Source: Actinomadura citrea
GTDB lineage: Bacteria; Actinomycetota; Actinomycetes; Streptosporangiales; Streptosporangiaceae
Reading direction: 5' to 3'
Assembly (NCBI RefSeq): GCF_013409045.1
Contig: NZ_JACCBT010000001.1
Location: 4,526,001 to 4,590,000, forward strand
DNA: 64,000 nucleotides
Shown here piece by piece: positions 26,900 to 34,993 of this stretch; position 1 is the first letter of the stretch; every line of letters starts with the position of its first letter. The notes under the pieces were generated by a model that saw nothing but the letters and a program-made list of their open reading frames with translations, was not told the origin of the DNA and made no database searches. A program made the position numbers and the translations under genes.

Positions 26900-27862
26900 G
26901 TGCCACACCCCGCGCCGTCCCATCCGACGACCCGCGTCCTGGCCATGCTGGAACTGCTGCAGGCCAACCCCCGCATGGGCGGGGCGGAACTGGCGCGGCG
27001 GCTCGGCGTGGACGAGCGGACCGTCCGCCGCTACGCCGCCCGCCTGGACGATCTCGGCGTCCCCGTCGTCGCCGAACGCGGCCGCTACGGCGGCTACCGG
27101 CTCATGCCCGGCTACAAGCTGCCGCCGCTCATGCTCACCGACGACGAGGCCACCGCCGTGGTGCTGGGGCTGCTGGCCGGACGGCGGGTGGGGCTGCCCG
27201 GGCAGGCCACCGAGAGCGCCCTGGCCAAGGTGCAGCGCGTCCTGCCCGCGGCGCTGCGCGACCGCGTCCAGGCGCTGCGGGACACGCTCGGGTTCACCCT
27301 CGCCGCCCGGGACTCGGCCGCGCCCGACACCGGCGCCGTCCTGACCCTCGCCGCGGCGGCGAGGGAGCAGCGCCGCGTCCGGATCCGCTACCGGTCCTGG
27401 CAGGGCGCCGAGACCGAGCGCGACCTGGACCCCTACGGGCTGGTCTTCCACTCCGGACGCTGGTACGTCACGGGCCACGACCACCGCAGCGGGGAGATCC
27501 GCACGTTCCGCGTCGACCGCGTCGCCGCCGCCGAGCCCGGCACCGCCCGCTTCGAGATCCCCGATGACGTCGACCCCGTCCAGCACGTCACGCGGTCACT
27601 GGCGCGCGTGCCCTACACCCACGAGGTCGAAGTGCTGCTGGAGACGACCCTCGCCGAGGCGCGGCGCCGCATCCCCGCCACGACCGCGACGTTGACCGAG
27701 GCCGCCGGGGGAGTGGTGATGACCACGCGCGCCGAACGCCTGGACGGAATGGCGCGGATGCTGGCGGGTGTGGGCTTCCCGTTCGTCATCCGCCGGCCCG
27801 AGGAACTGCGCGGCCACGTCCGCGACCTGGCACAGGCCCTGCGGGAGCAGGCCGCGCGGTGA
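26900..27862 (+). CDS. WYL-domain (YafY-type) transcriptional regulator
   Basis: 320 residues. N-terminal HTH_11 (VLAMLELLQANPRMGGAELARRLGVDERTVRRYAARL), then the YafY linker GRYGGYRLMPGYKLPPLML, a WYL/Sm-like region (RVRIRYRSWQGAETERDLDPYGLVF...GRWYVTGHD) and a C-terminal WCX-type domain ending IRRPEELRGHVRDLAQAL. WYL domains bind nucleotide or DNA-damage ligands in several systems. GTG 26900. Divergent from the hydrolase 79 bases away. Confidence 0.9.
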   Translation: MPHPAPSHPTTRVLAMLELLQANPRMGGAELARRLGVDERTVRRYAARLDDLGVPVVAERGRYGGYRLMPGYKLPPLMLTDDEATAVVLGLLAGRRVGLPGQATESALAKVQRVLPAALRDRVQALRDTLGFTLAARDSAAPDTGAVLTLAAAAREQRRVRIRYRSWQGAETERDLDPYGLVFHSGRWYVTGHDHRSGEIRTFRVDRVAAAEPGTARFEIPDDVDPVQHVTRSLARVPYTHEVEVLLETTLAEARRRIPATTATLTEAAGGVVMTTRAERLDGMARMLAGVGFPFVIRRPEELRGHVRDLAQALREQAAR

Positions 27863-27878
27863 CCGCGGGCAGGGCCCG

Positions 27879-28445
27879 TCAGGAACCGGCGCGGGCGTCC
27901 CACTCGTGGCGCAGCATCGCGTAGACGACCTCGTCGCTCCACTCGCCCTTGACGATCTCGTTCTGCACCAGGTGCGCCTCGCGGCGCAGCCCGAGGCGCT
28001 CCAGGACGCGGGCGGACGCGGCGTTGCGGCCGTCCAGCCGCCCGCAGACGCGGTGCAGGTCCAGCCCCTCGAAGCCCAGCCGCAGCACCACCTCGGCTGC
28101 CTCGGTGGCGAACCCCTTGCCGTGGTAGGCGGGGTTGAAGATGTAGCCGATCTCGCCCTGGCGGTGCTCCCGGCTGCGCCACTGCAGGTTGACCTCGCCG
28201 ATCAACTCGCCGGTCTCGCGCCACTCCACTGCCAGGACCAGCCAGTCGCCCTCCTTCTCCACGGTGGAGGCGCTCATCTTCTGCTTCAGGAACGACCGCG
28301 ACTCCTCCAGGGAGCGGGGCTCCCAGTACAGGAAGCGGGCCACCTCGGGCAGGGACTGGTAGGCGTACAGGCCCTCCAGGTCGGTCTCGCGAAACGGCCG
28401 CAGGATCAGCCGCTCGGTCTCGATCGGGTAGGCGGGACGGAGCAT
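27879..28445 (-). CDS. GNAT-family acetyltransferase (RimJ/RimL-like)
   Basis: 188 residues. ETERLILRPFRETDLEGLYAY at the N-terminus, EIGYIFNPAYHGKGFATEAAEVVL as the acetyl-CoA-binding motif A (here H-G-K-G-F/Y), and CGRLDGRNAASARVLERLGLRREAHL as motif B. This is the ribosomal-protein-N-acetyltransferase-like subgroup. Convergent with the WYL regulator, 16 bases apart. Target unknown. Confidence 0.9.
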   Translation of the reverse strand: MLRPAYPIETERLILRPFRETDLEGLYAYQSLPEVARFLYWEPRSLEESRSFLKQKMSASTVEKEGDWLVLAVEWRETGELIGEVNLQWRSREHRQGEIGYIFNPAYHGKGFATEAAEVVLRLGFEGLDLHRVCGRLDGRNAASARVLERLGLRREAHLVQNEIVKGEWSDEVVYAMLRHEWDARAGS

Positions 28446-28522
28446 GCGATGATCCTATTCAGGGGATTCGGTCTTGTGCGACCCGTAATTCCCCGGAAAC
28501 ATGCTCCGCCCGCCGACCTGCG

Positions 28523-29548
28523 CTATAGCCGGTGCGCCCCGTGCTCGTCCTCGGTGCCGTTCTCGGCGCCGTCCTCGACGCCGGTCTCGCGGCGCTCCTC
28601 CTCGTCGAAGGCGCGGGTGTCGCGGAACTCCACGTACGGCTCCTCCTTGGGGGGCTGCCCGGCGGCGATCGCGCGGCTGCGTTCGAGTTCGGCGTCCAGT
28701 TCGGCACCCAGCAGGATCGCCAGGTTCGTGATCCACAGCCACACCAGGAAGATGATGATCCCCGCGAGGCTGCCGTAGGTCTTGTTGTAGGAGGCGAAGT
28801 TCGCCACGTACAGCGCGAACAGTCCGGACGCCACCAGCCACAGCAGGATCGCGAGCGCGCTCCCCGGCGTGACCCAGCGGAATCCGCGCTTGGCGTTGGG
28901 GGAGGCCCAGTACAGCAGCGAGAACAGGAAGCCGACCACCACCACCAGGACCGGCCATTTGGCGATGCCCCAGACGGTGACCGCCTCGGAGCCGAACCCG
29001 AGCGTGTCGCCGACCTTGCGCGCCAGCGGCCCGGACACCACCACCGCGATCACCGACGCCGACAGCAGCACCAGCGTCAGCAGCGTGACCCCGATGCGCA
29101 GCGGCACGGTCTTCCAGAGCGGCCGGCCCTCGGGCACGTCGTAGATGGCGTTGGAGGCGCGCATGAACGCCCCGACGTAGCCCGACGCCGACCAGACGGC
29201 GGCCGCGAGGCTCAGCACGGCGACGACGCCCGCGCCCCCGGTGCCGCCCTCAAGCTGCCTGATCGAGCTGACGAGCAGGTTCCGGACCGCGCCCGGCGCC
29301 AGGCTCCCGACGTTCTTGACCAGGTTGTCGGTGGCCGACTGCCCGGCCAGACCGACCAGCGACACCACCACCAGGATCGCCGGGAAGATCGACAGGATGG
29401 AGTAGTAGGTGAGAGCGGCGGCCCAGTCCGAGAGGTCGTCCTTCTGGAACTCGCCGAGGGTGCGTTTGAGCGTCTGCCCCCACGACCGCGCGGGCAGGTC
29501 GGTGGGGGCTCCAGGTCGCTTGCGCATGTGTGTCTTCTTCCCGGCCAC
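28523..29548 (-). CDS. YihY/virulence factor BrkB family membrane protein
   Basis: 341 residues with six membrane segments. N-terminal FQKDDLSDWAAALTYYSILSIFPAILVVVSLVGL is the YihY signature, followed by VWSASGYVGAFMRASNAIYDVPEGRP and ending IIIFLVWLWITNLAILLGAELDAELER. The C-terminal 60 residues are acidic and hydrophilic. Once called ribonuclease BN by mistake; function unknown. Its start abuts the DUF3618 gene stop, so the three-gene envelope cluster is one operon. Confidence 0.92.
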   Translation of the reverse strand: MAGKKTHMRKRPGAPTDLPARSWGQTLKRTLGEFQKDDLSDWAAALTYYSILSIFPAILVVVSLVGLAGQSATDNLVKNVGSLAPGAVRNLLVSSIRQLEGGTGGAGVVAVLSLAAAVWSASGYVGAFMRASNAIYDVPEGRPLWKTVPLRIGVTLLTLVLLSASVIAVVVSGPLARKVGDTLGFGSEAVTVWGIAKWPVLVVVVGFLFSLLYWASPNAKRGFRWVTPGSALAILLWLVASGLFALYVANFASYNKTYGSLAGIIIFLVWLWITNLAILLGAELDAELERSRAIAAGQPPKEEPYVEFRDTRAFDEEERRETGVEDGAENGTEDEHGAHRL

Positions 29549-29962
29549 TCAGGACCGACCGGTGCGGCGCACAGTGACGGCGCGCTTCTGCCCGAGGCGC
29601 ATCCGCACCTGTACCGGGGCCTTGCGGCCGCCTCTCAGCCGCAGGTGCGGCATGGTCCGCGACGTGCGGCGGCGGCGCAACCACACCGCGCCCAGCGCGA
29701 GCGCCCCGGCCGAGGCGATGACCACACCGCCCTGGCGCGCCCGCGCCTTGCCCTGCTCCGAACCCGCGATCTCCCGCGCCGACGCCGCGGCGCCGCGGGC
29801 CCTGCCGCGCGCCTGCTCGACCTTCTGCCGCGCCATGGCCTTCACGTCGGCCTTGGCCGCGAGCTGCTCCACCGTCTCACCGAGCTCGTGCCGGGCCCGG
29901 TCGACCTCCTGACGCAGTTCCTCGGTGCCCGCCTCGGCGCCGTGCTTGCCCTGCATCGTCAT
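29549..29962 (-). CDS. DUF3618-family membrane-anchored protein
   Basis: 137 residues. EELRQEVDRARHELGETVEQLAAKADVKAMARQKVEQARG is the DUF3618 amphipathic coiled segment; one membrane helix (VVIASAGALALGAVWL) and a strongly basic tail (RGGRKAPVQVRMRLGQKRAV) follow. ATG 29962 overlaps the holin-like stop by 4 bases with GGAGAGG Shine-Dalgarno. Usually found with holin-like and YihY proteins in actinomycetes; role in the envelope is inferred only. Confidence 0.85.
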   Translation of the reverse strand: MTMQGKHGAEAGTEELRQEVDRARHELGETVEQLAAKADVKAMARQKVEQARGRARGAAASAREIAGSEQGKARARQGGVVIASAGALALGAVWLRRRRTSRTMPHLRLRGGRKAPVQVRMRLGQKRAVTVRRTGRS

Positions 29963-30447
29963 CGGTGCGTCGCCCTCTCCTTCAGTTCGGCCACGGCCAG
30001 CTTCGCCTCGTCCATGGCCTGCTCGGGCTTGGGTGGTGTGGCCCGCCTGGTCTGCGCCCGGCCCATCAGCGCCAGCACGCCCGCCACCACCAGCAGGAAC
30101 ACGCCGATGATCAGCGCGGCCGCCCACACCGGCAGTGCCAGCGCGATCGCGGCCACCGCCGCCGCCAGCAGCACCCCCACCCCGTAGAGCGCGACCAGCG
30201 CGGCGCCGCCGAACAGGCCGGCTCCGGTGCCGGCGTGGCGGCCCTTGTCCTTGAGCTCGGCGACGGCCAGGCGCATCTCGGCCCGCATCAGGTCCGACAC
30301 CTGCTGTGCGGCCTGCCGGACCAGCTCGCCCGTTCCCGCCTCGTGGTGCTCGGCGCGGAACTCCGGTGCGCGTCCGAAGTCCTGCCGGTGCGCGCCCGTC
30401 GTTCCGGCCTGGCCGTCTCCGTCATGTTGCTGCCGCACGATGCTCAT
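29959..30447 (-). CDS. Phage-holin-family (DUF1469, putative ActP-superfamily) membrane protein
   Basis: 162 residues. ELVRQAAQQVSDLMRAEMRLAVAELKDKGRHAGTGAG leads into two membrane helices (LFGGAALVALYGVGVLLAAAVAAIALAL and WAAALIIGVFLLVVAGVLALMG), then a charged tail with a repeat of the AKLAVAELKERA motif. This is the holin-X/DUF1469 pattern, a chromosomal envelope protein and not evidence of a prophage. First gene of the holin-like/DUF3618/YihY operon. Start ATG 30447. Confidence 0.87.
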   Translation of the reverse strand: MSIVRQQHDGDGQAGTTGAHRQDFGRAPEFRAEHHEAGTGELVRQAAQQVSDLMRAEMRLAVAELKDKGRHAGTGAGLFGGAALVALYGVGVLLAAAVAAIALALPVWAAALIIGVFLLVVAGVLALMGRAQTRRATPPKPEQAMDEAKLAVAELKERATHR

Positions 30448-30578
30448 GCCTCCAGGCCCCCCTCCACTTTGTGAAACCTGGAAAAGGGCGTTCCCCGTGC
30501 GCATGGGCTAAACGTGGCAGCGCCCCGACACGCGGTGACCAGGCAGGGTTCAGCCGCGACGGGCCCCCGCCGCTCGGC

Positions 30579-31703
30579 TCAGGCCGTGCTGAGCCAGTCG
30601 ACCCGGTGCGCCTCGGTCGGGTCCGGGGTCTCCCACCGGCGCACGAGCCGGTCGATCACCGCGTCCGGGACGGGCGAGCTGCGCGCCCGGTTGCGGTCCC
30701 GCAGCACCCGCGGCGGCGCCTCCAGTGCGACGACCTCGACCCGCCCCCGGTAACCGGCGACGAGGCCGGTGCACAGGTCGCGCTGCTGCCGGGACACGTT
30801 GGTGGCGTTCCACACGAACGACCTCCCGGCGCGCAGGTGTTCGCGGGCCAGCTCGTGCGCGGCGGCCGCCACGGCGCGCTGGTCGCCGGCCGGGTCGACG
30901 CCCATCTCGGCGCGGAGCCGGTCGAGGCTGACGACGGGCACGTCCGGGCGGTGCGCGGCGATCCAGTGGTCCTTGCCGACGCCCGGCAGCCCGGACAGGA
31001 CGGTCACGGTGCAGCGCGTGTCGTCGTAGGCGGCGTAGCCGGGGTCGCGGTCGGGCTTGCGGAAGTACCAGAACCGCGCATGGTCGGAGGGGAAGGCGCG
31101 CGGTGCGTCCAGGCAGTCCTGCTCGGCGCAGTACTCCCCGTACAGGGCGACGTTGTCCAGCAGCTCCTCGGTGTCGGGGCAGATCCGGCCGAGGATGTCG
31201 GCGGAGGCCAGCAGCAGCAGGTCGTCGTTGCGGGCCAGCAGGCTGACGCGGAACGCGATCTGCCGCAGGTCGGGGCGTTCCAGGGCCCAGAACGGCACCT
31301 GGTGGTGGCGGATCAGCGCCGCCACGTGCTCGCGCCAGGCGACCGGTGCGCCCAGTTCCCACAGGATGCGCCGCACCATCAGGTCGCCGCGGCGGGAGTG
31401 GCCCCGCGCGGTGATGCGCCCGTCGTCGTCCAGGGCCGTGCAGTGCGGCTTGGCGATGTCGTGCATCAGCACGGCGGTGAACAGGCGGACCCGCTCCCGC
31501 GGCGGGCGGGCCCGCCACCGCGGCAGCGCCGCAAGCGCTTCACACGCCATCCGCGTGTGGGTCTCGACGTCCCCTTCGCCGTGGTACACGGCGTCCTGCG
31601 GGACGCCCGCCATGTCGCGCACCCAGGCGAAGGCGTCCCGGATCCGCTCCCACGGGACGGTCCAGTGCGGCGGCGCCGGGCACAGCTCCTCAAACACCCG
31701 CAT
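30579..31703 (-). CDS. HD-Pnk: bifunctional HD phosphoesterase + 5'-OH polynucleotide kinase (RNA end healing)
   Basis: 374 residues. Residues ~40-180 are an HD domain (H49 in ETHT, H81-D82 in LMHDIAK, histidines in RGHSRRGD and IRHHQVPFW), predicted to open 2',3'-cyclic phosphates. Residues ~232-374 are a P-loop kinase: Walker A GLPGVGK with K244, catalytic-type Asp D261 in VSLDRLR, and arginine-rich lid RQQRD near 307. This N-HD/C-kinase order matches the characterised Runella HD-Pnk family. It overlaps the RNA ligase gene by 14 bases; together they could heal and seal broken RNA. No obvious toxin nuclease is adjacent. Confidence 0.88.
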   Translation of the reverse strand: MRVFEELCPAPPHWTVPWERIRDAFAWVRDMAGVPQDAVYHGEGDVETHTRMACEALAALPRWRARPPRERVRLFTAVLMHDIAKPHCTALDDDGRITARGHSRRGDLMVRRILWELGAPVAWREHVAALIRHHQVPFWALERPDLRQIAFRVSLLARNDDLLLLASADILGRICPDTEELLDNVALYGEYCAEQDCLDAPRAFPSDHARFWYFRKPDRDPGYAAYDDTRCTVTVLSGLPGVGKDHWIAAHRPDVPVVSLDRLRAEMGVDPAGDQRAVAAAAHELAREHLRAGRSFVWNATNVSRQQRDLCTGLVAGYRGRVEVVALEAPPRVLRDRNRARSSPVPDAVIDRLVRRWETPDPTEAHRVDWLSTA

Positions 31704-32475
31704 ACAGCACCTCCGGGTCGGCCAGGCCGTTGGCGACGATGGGCCGCTCCTGCCAGTGGGTGCCCGAGTCGAGGATCGCGGTCAGGAAGCTCGGCCGGAC
31801 CCACTTGTAGCGGTCCACCGTCTTCCCGTCCTCCTCCACCTTGATGTAGAGGCCCTCCATCTCCTCGGAGGCGTCGGTCTCCTCGGCGACGCGGCCTGGG
31901 TCGGCGCCCCCCGCCTCGGCCGCGGCGCGCAGCGCGTCCCGCCACCGCGGGGTGCGGCACGTGGAGGGGCCGGCCAGCTTCGTCAGCGCCGCCATGTCCG
32001 GCAGCGGGCCCTGGTACAGGACGGGCACCGACACCACCGGCGTCCCGGCGAGCAGCTCGCGGCGCCGCTCGGTCGACAGGAACGTCCCGTCGGTCTGGTC
32101 GAGGACGTCGAACTCGCAGAAGTAGTGGGGGAGCGCGTCGTAGAAGACCGTGTGCTTGGCGTACAGCCATTCCCCGTACAGGACGTACCGGTCCTGCAAG
32201 CGCTCGTGCAGGACGTGCTGAACCGACGCCGCCCACGCCTTCAGCGGCCCGAACTGGCGCTCGCGCGGCCCGCCGGCAAGGTAGTGGCCGCGGCTCTGCA
32301 GCCGCAGCCCGCCGCCGGAGGAGAAGCTGATGCCGGCGTTGGCGCCGTCGAGCTTCTCCTCCACCACCAGGAACCGCCCGGCGATCGCCTCGAACGGCAC
32401 GGCGGCGAGATCGTGGTCGCCCGGTTGGAGCCGGGAGCCCGCGATGTGCCGGGTCCGGGGGTACTTGTGCAGCAT
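31690..32475 (-). CDS. RNA ligase (Rnl family, ATP-dependent)
   Basis: 261 residues with the covalent nucleotidyltransferase motifs in order: motif I EEKLDGANAGI (adenylylated Lys K41), motif III-like LYGEWLYAKHT (E102), motif IV MEGLYIKVEEDGKT (E207) and motif V RYKWVRPSF (K224). It should adenylate and seal 5'-phosphate to 3'-OH RNA ends. The size fits a minimal RNA ligase without a large C-terminal domain. It is translated just before HD-Pnk with a 14-base overlap, giving a heal-and-seal pair. Confidence 0.88.
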   Translation of the reverse strand: MLHKYPRTRHIAGSRLQPGDHDLAAVPFEAIAGRFLVVEEKLDGANAGISFSSGGGLRLQSRGHYLAGGPRERQFGPLKAWAASVQHVLHERLQDRYVLYGEWLYAKHTVFYDALPHYFCEFDVLDQTDGTFLSTERRRELLAGTPVVSVPVLYQGPLPDMAALTKLAGPSTCRTPRWRDALRAAAEAGGADPGRVAEETDASEEMEGLYIKVEEDGKTVDRYKWVRPSFLTAILDSGTHWQERPIVANGLADPEVLYAGV

Positions 32476-32526
32476 CCGACCGTTCTAGGGCCGGGCCGCC
32501 GGTCCTGCCAACCGGTTTTCGGTCCG

Positions 32527-33918
32527 TCAGCGGGCCGGGACGACGCGGGTGAGGGCCAGCGCGGTCAGCCACAGCGCCACACTCGCCCAGGCCAGGACGT
32601 GCAGGCCGGAGGCGAACGCCGGGTGCTGCGCCGGACCCGCGACCGTCCCGTAGACGGCGACGCCGAGCGCCGTCCCGACCTGCCGGGCGGTGTTGTTGAA
32701 CCCGCCGGCCAGCCCGGCGTGCGCCGGAGGGACGGCGCGCATCGCGGCGGCGACCACCGCGGTGACGATCAGGCCGTCCCCGATCCCGATGCCCAGCAGC
32801 GCCGGGAGCAGCGCCGCGTAGCCGCCGCCGGGACCGGCGCCGAGCAGCGACAGGGACCCGGCCGCCGCGACGGCGGTGCCCGCGGCGAGCGGTACCCGCG
32901 TCCCGAACCGGGCGGTGAGGCGCCCGCTCACCGGGGCCAGGACCGCCAGCGGCACGGCCATCGGCAGCAGCATCGCCCCGGAGACCAGCGCGGAGCGGTG
33001 CCCGGCCTGCTGCAGTTGCAGCGTCGCCACGAACAGGACCCCGTTGGTGACCAGGTTCATGATGAGCGCGATGCCGCCGGCGCCGAGGAAGGCCGGGGCC
33101 CGCAGCAGCCCGCCCGGGACCATCGGCGCGGCCGCGCGCCGCTCGGCCAGGGCGAACGCCGTCCCGGCGGCCAGGGTGAGCGCGGCGGTCGCGGCGGCGC
33201 CGTCCCGGTGGCCGTGGCCAGCGGCGATGACCGTCCAGACCAGGCCGCCGAGGGTGAGCGGCGCGAGCACCATCCCCGCCCGGTCCAGCGTGATGCCCGG
33301 CCGGGCGCGGCGGGGCTCGCGGACCAGGGCGCGGACGCCGCCGATCGCCGCCGCGGCGATCGGCGCGTTCAGCAGGAAGATCCACCGCCAGCCGATCGTG
33401 TCGACCAGCAGCCCGCCCAGCAGCGGCCCGGCCGGCAGCGCCGTGGAGGAGATCCCGGCCCACACCCCGAGGGCCCGCGCCTGCTCGGCGCGTCCGGGGT
33501 AGCAGGCGGTGATCAGGGCGAGGCTGCCGGGCAGCAGCAACGCGGCGCCCGCCCCCTGCGCGACGCGCGCCGCGATGAGCGGGCCGGCGCCGGGCGCGGC
33601 CCCGCAGGCCAGCGACGCCAGCCCGAACAGCGCGAACCCGGTGAGCGTCATCCGGCGGTGCCCGATCCGGTCGCCGAGGGCGCCGCCGCCCAGCAGCAGC
33701 CCCGCGATCGCGACCGCGTAGCCGTCCACGACGCCCTGCAGGCCGGGCAGGCCGGTGCCGAGCGCCCGGCCGATGCCGGGGAGCGCGACGTTGACGATCG
33801 TCACGTCCAGCAGCACCAGGAACATCCCGGCGCACAGGATCGCGAGCATCGCCCCGCGCCGGGGCGCGGGGCCGGCCTGCCGGGCGGGGACCTCGGCGGC
33901 GTGCGTTGGGGAACCCAT
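32527..33918 (-). CDS. MFS drug transporter, DHA2 (14-helix) type
   Basis: 463 residues with about 14 membrane segments. N-terminal LCAGMFLVLLDVTIVNVALPGIGRAL and motif A GALGDRIGHRRMTLTG are DHA2 signatures (EmrB/QacA type), and the family motif C-like ALLLPGSLALI follows. Predicted proton-driven multidrug exporter. Start ATG 33918 (MGSPTHA). It follows the virginiamycin-B-lyase-like gene on the same strand (67 bases), so the two could be cotranscribed as an antibiotic-resistance unit. Confidence 0.9.
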   Translation of the reverse strand: MGSPTHAAEVPARQAGPAPRRGAMLAILCAGMFLVLLDVTIVNVALPGIGRALGTGLPGLQGVVDGYAVAIAGLLLGGGALGDRIGHRRMTLTGFALFGLASLACGAAPGAGPLIAARVAQGAGAALLLPGSLALITACYPGRAEQARALGVWAGISSTALPAGPLLGGLLVDTIGWRWIFLLNAPIAAAAIGGVRALVREPRRARPGITLDRAGMVLAPLTLGGLVWTVIAAGHGHRDGAAATAALTLAAGTAFALAERRAAAPMVPGGLLRAPAFLGAGGIALIMNLVTNGVLFVATLQLQQAGHRSALVSGAMLLPMAVPLAVLAPVSGRLTARFGTRVPLAAGTAVAAAGSLSLLGAGPGGGYAALLPALLGIGIGDGLIVTAVVAAAMRAVPPAHAGLAGGFNNTARQVGTALGVAVYGTVAGPAQHPAFASGLHVLAWASVALWLTALALTRVVPAR

Positions 33919-33985
33919 GCCGCCCACGGTGGCCCGCGGACGTTTCGGTGCGGCTCGAACCGTCCCGTCCCCGAGGGCCGGCGGG

Positions 33986-34876
33986 TCAGGCGACGGCGAC
34001 GCGGGCGAGCGCGCCGATCTCCAGCGCCACCCACAGTGCGCCGTCCGGGCCGACCGCGATGCCGTGCGGCTCGCATCCGGGCGTCGGCAGCGGGTGCTCG
34101 TCGATGCGGCCGTCGGGGCTGATGCGGCCGATGTGGGCGGTGGCCCACTCGGTGAACCACAGGTCCCCGCCGGGCCCGGCGACGATGGCGTGCGGGCGGG
34201 CGCTCCGGTCGGGCAGCGGGAACTCGGTGACCTTCCCGTCCGTGGTGATCCGCCCGATGTGCCCGGTGCCGATGCCGGTGAACCAGAGCGCGCCGTCCGG
34301 CCCGGCGGCGATGCCGACCGGTGCGGAGCCCTCGGTGGGCAGCGGGTGGACGGCGACCTGCCCGTCCGGCGCGATCCGCCCGATGGCGTTGCCCTGGTTG
34401 AGGGTGAACCACAGGGCCTCGTCCGGACCCGCCGCGATCATCGAGGGCATCGCGCCCTCTCCGGGCACCGGGAAAGCGCTGACCTGGCCGTCCACGGTGA
34501 TCCGGCCGATGCCGCCGGCGTGCATGCGGGTGAACCACAGCGCGCCGTCCGGCCCGGCCGCGATCCCGCACGGACCCCACCCCTCGGGCAGGGCGAACGA
34601 CGTGACCTCGCCCGCGGGGGTGATCCGGCTGATCGCGTCGCCGTGGAACGCGGTGAACCACAGCGCGCCGTCCGGACCCGCGGTGATGATCATCGGTCCG
34701 GCGGGGACGGGCCCGTGCACGGTGAGGCCCCCGTCGGGCGCCATCCGCGCGATCCGGCCCTCGTGGACGAGCGTGCACCACAGCGCCCCGTCCGGCCCGG
34801 CGGCGACGCTGTACGGCCCCGCGTCCGGACCGGACACCCGGAACTCCTTGATCGTGGCGTGCGAACCCTCTGACAT
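33986..34876 (-). CDS. Virginiamycin B lyase-like beta-propeller
   Basis: 296 residues, a seven-bladed propeller: the motif AAGPDGALWFT recurs seven times, once per blade, each followed by I-(G/S)-R-I. The overall pattern is that of Vgb (streptogramin B lyase) and related SMP-30-like proteins. His and Glu residues lie in late blades (RPHAIVAGP, LWFTEWATAHIGRI, EPHGIAVGP, ALWVALE), compatible with the Vgb metal site, but I cannot align them reliably. Start ATG 34876. Divergent from a TetR gene with a palindromic operator; a DHA2 pump follows. Streptogramin resistance is a hypothesis: many Vgb homologues have other roles. Confidence 0.82.
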   Translation of the reverse strand: MSEGSHATIKEFRVSGPDAGPYSVAAGPDGALWCTLVHEGRIARMAPDGGLTVHGPVPAGPMIITAGPDGALWFTAFHGDAISRITPAGEVTSFALPEGWGPCGIAAGPDGALWFTRMHAGGIGRITVDGQVSAFPVPGEGAMPSMIAAGPDEALWFTLNQGNAIGRIAPDGQVAVHPLPTEGSAPVGIAAGPDGALWFTGIGTGHIGRITTDGKVTEFPLPDRSARPHAIVAGPGGDLWFTEWATAHIGRISPDGRIDEHPLPTPGCEPHGIAVGPDGALWVALEIGALARVAVA

Positions 34877-34928
34877 GAATGTCGTCCCCCCTCGTCCCTC
34901 CACTGCTGTTTCCGTCCGAGGACGAAGT

Positions 34929-34950
34929 TAACGCAACCGGAGTTGCGTTA
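34929..34950. promoter_or_regulatory. TetR operator TAACGCAA-N6-TTGCGTTA
   Basis: Perfect 8-base arms (34929-34936, 34943-34950) with a 6-base spacer between the Vgb-like and TetR genes. The right arm overlaps TACGAT (34949-34954), the likely -10 for the regulator, so binding should block it and probably the Vgb-like gene as well. Confidence 0.72.
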
Positions 34951-34993
34951 CGATCGGGGGCGTGGAGACCAGCCGGGACCGCCGGGCCGCGCG

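Noticed and set aside
29959-30447. Holin-like gene as a sign of prophage
   Set aside because: DUF1469/holin-X proteins are chromosomal envelope proteins in actinomycetes; no lysin, capsid, integrase or attachment site lies nearby.
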